Below are positions 21,912 through 25,361 of a stretch of DNA of 25,361 nt, in pieces. Below the pieces are notes generated by a model. That model was not told the origin of the DNA. It searched no databases and saw nothing but the letters and a program-made list of their open reading frames with translations. Source of the stretch: CAYFJO01 sp964343305 (lineage in GTDB: Bacteria > Planctomycetota > Planctomycetia > Pirellulales > Pirellulaceae); assembly GCA_964343305.1 (NCBI GenBank), contig CAYFJO010000128.1, positions 1-25,361 of the forward strand, given 5' to 3'. Made by a program: the position numbers and the translations under genes. Each line of letters starts with the position of its first letter. The first letter of the stretch is position 1.

Positions 21912-23378
21912 ATGGACCCGCGAACCGAAACGCTGCTGCAACTCACCCGCCGTCAACTCTTGAGCCGCGGCATCAACGCCGCCGGCGCGGCAGCGTTGGC
22001 ATCGATGGCGGGCGGACAAACAGTTGCCGCACCGAAGCAGCCGCCCAAACCAATCGGCGGATTGCCCGATATTCCGCATCACAAACCCACTGCCAAACGG
22101 TTCATCTACCTGTTCATGAGCGGCGGTCCGGCCCAACAGGATCTGTACGACTACAAACCGGAATTGCACAAGCTGTTCGACAAGGATTTGCCCGATTCCG
22201 TGCGAATGGGTCAGCGCATCACAACGATGACTTCCGGTCAGAAGCGATTCCCGCTGGCCCCGTCGATGTTCAAGTTCCAGCAACACGGCGAGTCGGGAGC
22301 TTGGGTGAGCGAGCTGTTGCCGCACACACACAAGGTGATCGACGACCTGTCAATCATTCGTTCGGTTTACACCAACGCGATCAATCATGATCCGGCGATG
22401 ACCTACATCCAAACGGGACGAGAGCTTCCGGGTTGGCCGAGTCTCGGGTCGTGGCTCGCTTACGGACTGGGCATTGCAAACGAAAACCTCCCCAACTACG
22501 TTGTCATGACGCCAACCTGGACGGGACGAAAAAGCGCGCAAGCCCTCTACTCGCGATTGTGGGGGACCGGTTTCTTGCCATCGAAGTTGCAGGGCGTCGC
22601 GTTGCGAGCGAAGGGGGATCCAGTGCTGTTCCTGTCCGACCCGCCTGGTGTCGATCAAGCACTGCGTCGCAAGATGCTGGACGGTTTGGGCAAACTGAAT
22701 GAATTGCAATTCGAACGAGTCGGCGATCCGGAAACGAACGCCCGCATGGCCCAATACGAGATGGCGTTTCGCATGCAAACGTCGGTGCCGGAGTTGACCG
22801 ATTTTTCGAAGGAGACAAAGGCCACGCTCGACATGTACGGCCCGGATGTCAACACGCCGGGAACGTTTGCGGCCAGTTGTTTGTTAGCCCGCCGGCTGGC
22901 CGAGCGCGACGTGCAGTGCATCCAGCTCTTCCACCGCGGCTGGGACCAGCACAACAACTTGCCACGCGACATCCGCAACCAATGTCGCGACATCGACCAG
23001 CCGACGCGGGCCTTGATCGAAGACCTCAAGCAACGCGACATGCTAAAAGATACGCTGATCGTTTGGGGCGGCGAGTTTGGCCGCACGGTTTACTGCCAAG
23101 GCAAGCTGGCCCGCGACAACTATGGCCGCGACCATCATCCGCGCTGCTTTTCGATGTGGATGGCCGGCGGCGGCATCCAAGGCGGCCGGTCGATCGGACG
23201 GACCGACGACTTCAGCTACAATATCGTCGAGGACCCGGTCAAGATTGTCGACATCAACAACACGATCTTGCACTGCCTGGGCATCGACAACCGCCGACTG
23301 TCCGTTAAATTCCAAGGCCTCGACGCCCGCGTGACCGGCGTGGAAGACTCTCGCGTGCTGAAAGAGTTCCTGAGTTGA
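21912..23378 (+). CDS. DUF1501 family exported protein
   Basis: 488 aa, DUF1501 family (sulfatase/alkaline-phosphatase-like fold), the regular partner of DUF1549/DUF1553 proteins in planctomycetes. Residues 11-40 look like a twin-arginine signal (TRRQLLSRGINAAGAAALAS), consistent with Tat export of a folded protein. Conserved blocks: RFIYLFMSGGPAQQDLYDYK near 61-80, GAWVSELLPHTHKV, DLSIIRSVYTNAINHDPAM, QLFHRGWDQHNN, DTLIVWGGEFGRT and the metal-ligand-like NYGRDHHPRCFSMWMAGGGI. These Asp/His residues could bind metal as in the fold's enzymes, but no activity is established. The ATG at 21912 has TGAGGA about 7 nt upstream; a longer frame would enter the upstream repeat. Confidence 0.94.
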   Translation: MDPRTETLLQLTRRQLLSRGINAAGAAALASMAGGQTVAAPKQPPKPIGGLPDIPHHKPTAKRFIYLFMSGGPAQQDLYDYKPELHKLFDKDLPDSVRMGQRITTMTSGQKRFPLAPSMFKFQQHGESGAWVSELLPHTHKVIDDLSIIRSVYTNAINHDPAMTYIQTGRELPGWPSLGSWLAYGLGIANENLPNYVVMTPTWTGRKSAQALYSRLWGTGFLPSKLQGVALRAKGDPVLFLSDPPGVDQALRRKMLDGLGKLNELQFERVGDPETNARMAQYEMAFRMQTSVPELTDFSKETKATLDMYGPDVNTPGTFAASCLLARRLAERDVQCIQLFHRGWDQHNNLPRDIRNQCRDIDQPTRALIEDLKQRDMLKDTLIVWGGEFGRTVYCQGKLARDNYGRDHHPRCFSMWMAGGGIQGGRSIGRTDDFSYNIVEDPVKIVDINNTILHCLGIDNRRLSVKFQGLDARVTGVEDSRVLKEFLS

Positions 23379-23381
23379 TCC

Positions 23382-23410
23382 TGTGGGACGGATTGGAAAT
23401 CCATCCTACA
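23382..23410. terminator. Possible bidirectional terminator hairpin (GGACGGATT/AATCC repeat)
   Basis: TGTGGGACGGATT-GGA-AATCCATCCTACA forms a 13-bp stem with one G-U and one C-A mismatch and a 3-nt loop. It lies just beyond the DUF1501 stop and 16 bp before the end of the convergent glycosidase gene. It has the TGT...ACA ends and GGATT/AATCC core of the other palindromic elements here. There is no T-run, so terminator function is likely but not certain. Confidence 0.55.
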
Positions 23411-23425
23411 AATGACCAGTGCGAC

Positions 23426-25087
23426 CTAACGCTCAACGGCCTCGATGAACACAGGGTACTCGGTCAGCGCGATCCTCAATTGCTGGTTGGAGACTTCGAC
23501 TTGCTCGACCTTCGGCTTCGTTTTGCCGACCTCGGTGATGATGTGTGTGATGCGGGCCTGAGTCCACGGCGTGTCGATCGATGCCGATGCGACGCCGGTC
23601 GGCTGGTCGTGGTTCTGGCCGATGTGGTCGTCGTGGAAGGCGACCAGGACTTGCTTGTCGTCCTTCACCAAACACTCATAAACGTAGATGTCCGCCGGTG
23701 TGTGAAGGCGTTTGATCCGCTTGAGGCCATCGAGTTTCTGGGTGATCAGATTGTATGTGTGGGCGGCGGGCCACAAGTGTTTGAACGTGATGCTGTAAAG
23801 CCCGTGATGCGACAAGGTCGACACGGCAAGTGGAGTCTGGGCGTCGACGGCCCAACCCATCATCAGTTTCTGTGATCCGGCATCCAGCGCGACCATGCAC
23901 TGCTTCACAACCTGAGCCGCATGCAGCCCGCGGTACCAGGCGTTGATTTCGTCGAACCGTGGATCGTTCTTCTTCGTCAGAACCTTTCGATATTCGCCGC
24001 TGCGCGAAGGCGTCGGCCAGGCTTGCAGAGTCCAGTTGGGAAGAACCAACGGCTCCATCAACGGAAAACCGCTGTAGATTTCGGCGCTCCACACCGGCTT
24101 GTTGGAAGCGCGAATGCTGCGTAATAACTCACGACTCTTGGTGACGATTCCATGGTTGGGCCACCGCGCATCAAGGATGTCGTAGGCGTCGGTACACTTC
24201 GCCGTCGCGATGCTGAATGCCTCGCCTCGCTCGCCGAATTTTCTCATGTTCGGTGGAACCTTAGGAAGGAGCTTCCGCACGTGTGCCTCGGTCCGCGGTC
24301 GCATCTCGCCGTCGTAGAACGTTTGGACGTCTTTGAAGCCGATCCCCGGCAGAATGATCTTCACATCCGGGCACGCCGCACGCGCCCCAGCCGCCGTCTC
24401 GCGGAGCAACTGTCCGTACTCCTCGGCGCTTCCTGTCCAGTAGACTTCGTTGTAGTACTCGTTGCCGATCTGATAGTGAAGGACCGGGAACAGCAGCCCC
24501 GGCATGTCATCGCGCCCGTCGCCGTCGTACCGTTCGACCAGAGCTTGCATGTAATCGCGCAGGTCCTTCATGTGCTCGCGTTTCGGCAGATAGTCGGCGG
24601 TGCGCAGGGCGATCTGTTTTGTGAAACTCTTCAAGTAGACGAATTCCTTGTCGGTTCTCTGGGCGGTGGCCCACGGCGACTCGAAGCGGAGCGACGTCAT
24701 GATGTGAATACCGTTGCGCTGCCAGGCTTGAACCGCCAGGTCGATGTCTCGCCAGTTGTACGTATGCCGGCCGCCCTGCGGAGCCCGCCGCTCGACAAGC
24801 TTCCACTCCAGTCTGGTGAAGTTCACCCAACGAATTCCCACGTTCTCGCAAACGCTGTCGACCAACTTTCGATCCCTGGCGCCCGGGCTGTGGACAAACA
24901 CATAATCTAATCCGAAAGGCGAATCGCGGCCCTCGGCGACGAACTTGTCAAACGCCGCGCGATTGGCAAAACGCGGTGCAATCGCGTCATCCGCCGAGAC
25001 CGTAGTTGGGGCAACGTCGCAACTCAAGGTGAAGAGACACGCGACGATGATAACGAGCGTGAAGCAAAACCCTGCCTTAGACCACAT
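23426..25087 (-). CDS. Secreted clan GH-A glycoside hydrolase-like protein
   Basis: 553 aa with an N-terminal signal segment (residues 5-23, hydrophobic; LSC at 21-23 could be a lipoprotein box but is not canonical). The body looks like a (beta/alpha)8 glycosidase of clan GH-A: RWVNFTRLEWKLVE and NGIHIMTSLRFESPWA on early strands, HYQIGNEYYNEVYW with acid/base Glu210 after Asn209, and KPVWSAEIYSG with nucleophile Glu336, spaced as in GH39/GH5-like retaining enzymes. A C-terminal beta-rich region (about 420-553) follows, as in GH39/GH30-type enzymes. Substrate is not predictable. ATG at 25087 has GAGAGG 6 nt upstream. It is convergent with the DUF1501 gene, sharing a hairpin at the junction. 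Confidence 0.83.
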   Translation of the reverse strand: MWSKAGFCFTLVIIVACLFTLSCDVAPTTVSADDAIAPRFANRAAFDKFVAEGRDSPFGLDYVFVHSPGARDRKLVDSVCENVGIRWVNFTRLEWKLVERRAPQGGRHTYNWRDIDLAVQAWQRNGIHIMTSLRFESPWATAQRTDKEFVYLKSFTKQIALRTADYLPKREHMKDLRDYMQALVERYDGDGRDDMPGLLFPVLHYQIGNEYYNEVYWTGSAEEYGQLLRETAAGARAACPDVKIILPGIGFKDVQTFYDGEMRPRTEAHVRKLLPKVPPNMRKFGERGEAFSIATAKCTDAYDILDARWPNHGIVTKSRELLRSIRASNKPVWSAEIYSGFPLMEPLVLPNWTLQAWPTPSRSGEYRKVLTKKNDPRFDEINAWYRGLHAAQVVKQCMVALDAGSQKLMMGWAVDAQTPLAVSTLSHHGLYSITFKHLWPAAHTYNLITQKLDGLKRIKRLHTPADIYVYECLVKDDKQVLVAFHDDHIGQNHDQPTGVASASIDTPWTQARITHIITEVGKTKPKVEQVEVSNQQLRIALTEYPVFIEAVER

Positions 25088-25172
25088 GGTACACCTCTCG
25101 CATTCAGGATGAGTGCCGGTTGTGTCGATCCTTCGTGATCAACGAGTTCTGATTGGAGTCCGTTCGCCTGGT

Positions 25173-25361
25173 ATGGATACATACACTCGACAACGGCAGC
25201 GAGTTTCAATTCGTTGCATCCGTTTCCACGATCACTGCTTTGGTGCTTTCGATGAAGCCGAGGTTTCCGTTTCCGGCACGTCGAACTCTTGGAGACTCGC
25301 GGTTAGATGGAAGCTGCTGAAAAAGTACAAGGGGTTTGTGGTAGTCTTTTTTGAGGTGGAT
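25173..25361 (+). CDS. Possible partial open frame running off the right edge
   Basis: From an ATG at 25173 there is no stop for 63 codons up to the window end. The last part reads AVRWKLLKKYKGFVVVFFEV, which looks more protein-like than the first 30 residues, but I recognise no family. The only ribosome-binding-like sequence, GGAG at 25154-25157, is 15 nt away, which is too far for comfort. The stretch CTGCTGAAAAAGTACAAGGG (25314-25333) is reminiscent of insertion-sequence ends, so the region could equally be a mobile-element border. Confidence 0.22.
   Translation, partial: MDTYTRQRQRVSIRCIRFHDHCFGAFDEAEVSVSGTSNSWRLAVRWKLLKKYKGFVVVFFEVD

Noticed and set aside
24152..24910. 252-codon plus-strand open frame opposite the glycosidase gene
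   Set aside because: Antisense shadow; the minus strand has a signal peptide, catalytic motifs and a good ribosome-binding site.

Overview
The window looks like chromosomal DNA of a planctomycete, probably a Pirellulales-type relative. The clearest sign is a large secreted protein of the PSCyt1-PSCyt2-PSD1 type (DUF1549/DUF1553) followed by a DUF1501 protein, a gene pair typical of Planctomycetota. Many secreted proteins of unknown function, a moderately high GC content, loose operons and abundant palindromic intergenic repeats fit the same picture. No rRNA, tRNA, CRISPR array, integrase or intact transposase was seen.

Layout. 184-5384: a UspE-like stress protein, a 924-aa secreted protein of unknown family on the minus strand, a small secreted SGNH hydrolase, and MobB. 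5517-8016 (minus): a CoA-transferase family III gene followed by an acyl-CoA dehydrogenase. Divergent from these, 8221-9287 holds a two-subunit thiamine-diphosphate decarboxylase of the sulfopyruvate/phosphonopyruvate decarboxylase type. 9299-9447 is a relic of a PP2C/SpoIIE-type phosphatase. 9541-12206 is a coupled pair: a secreted caspase/legumain-fold peptidase and a secreted alpha/alpha-toroid-like protein. 12257-16822 is a run of same-strand genes: an NTF2-like/glycosidase-like fusion, a four-helix-bundle (23S rRNA intervening-sequence type) protein, a GCS2-type carboxylate-amine ligase, and a FetA/FetB-type ABC exporter. 17215-17679 is a CBS-pair protein. 17932-23378 holds a monoheme cytochrome-like protein divergent from the PSCyt/PSD1-DUF1501 pair. 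23426-25087 (minus) is a secreted clan GH-A glycosidase, and an open frame runs off the right edge.

The most striking feature is a family of tandem heptamers (consensus RRGTYGA) arranged as converging arrays at three places within 2.7 kb (12678-12754, 13722-14232, 15273-15364). One pair brackets the four-helix-bundle gene as a ~495-bp inverted-repeat cassette. The two short pairs look like empty hairpin versions of it. These repeats lie inside genes: one is an in-frame linker inside a fused protein, and others supply stop codons, ribosome-binding sites, start codons and new N- or C-termini for neighbouring genes. Intervening sequences of bacterial 23S rRNA also carry a four-helix-bundle gene between complementary ends, so this may be a related, mRNA-embedded element with non-autonomous derivatives. 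That last step is inference.

A second repeat system consists of palindromic elements that tend to start with (T)GTAG and end with CTAC(A), at gene ends and in gene gaps (1117-1181, 6710-6773, 21803-21885, 23382-23410, and a related one at 17860-17913). In two of them the two hairpins differ only by paired, compensatory changes in the stems.
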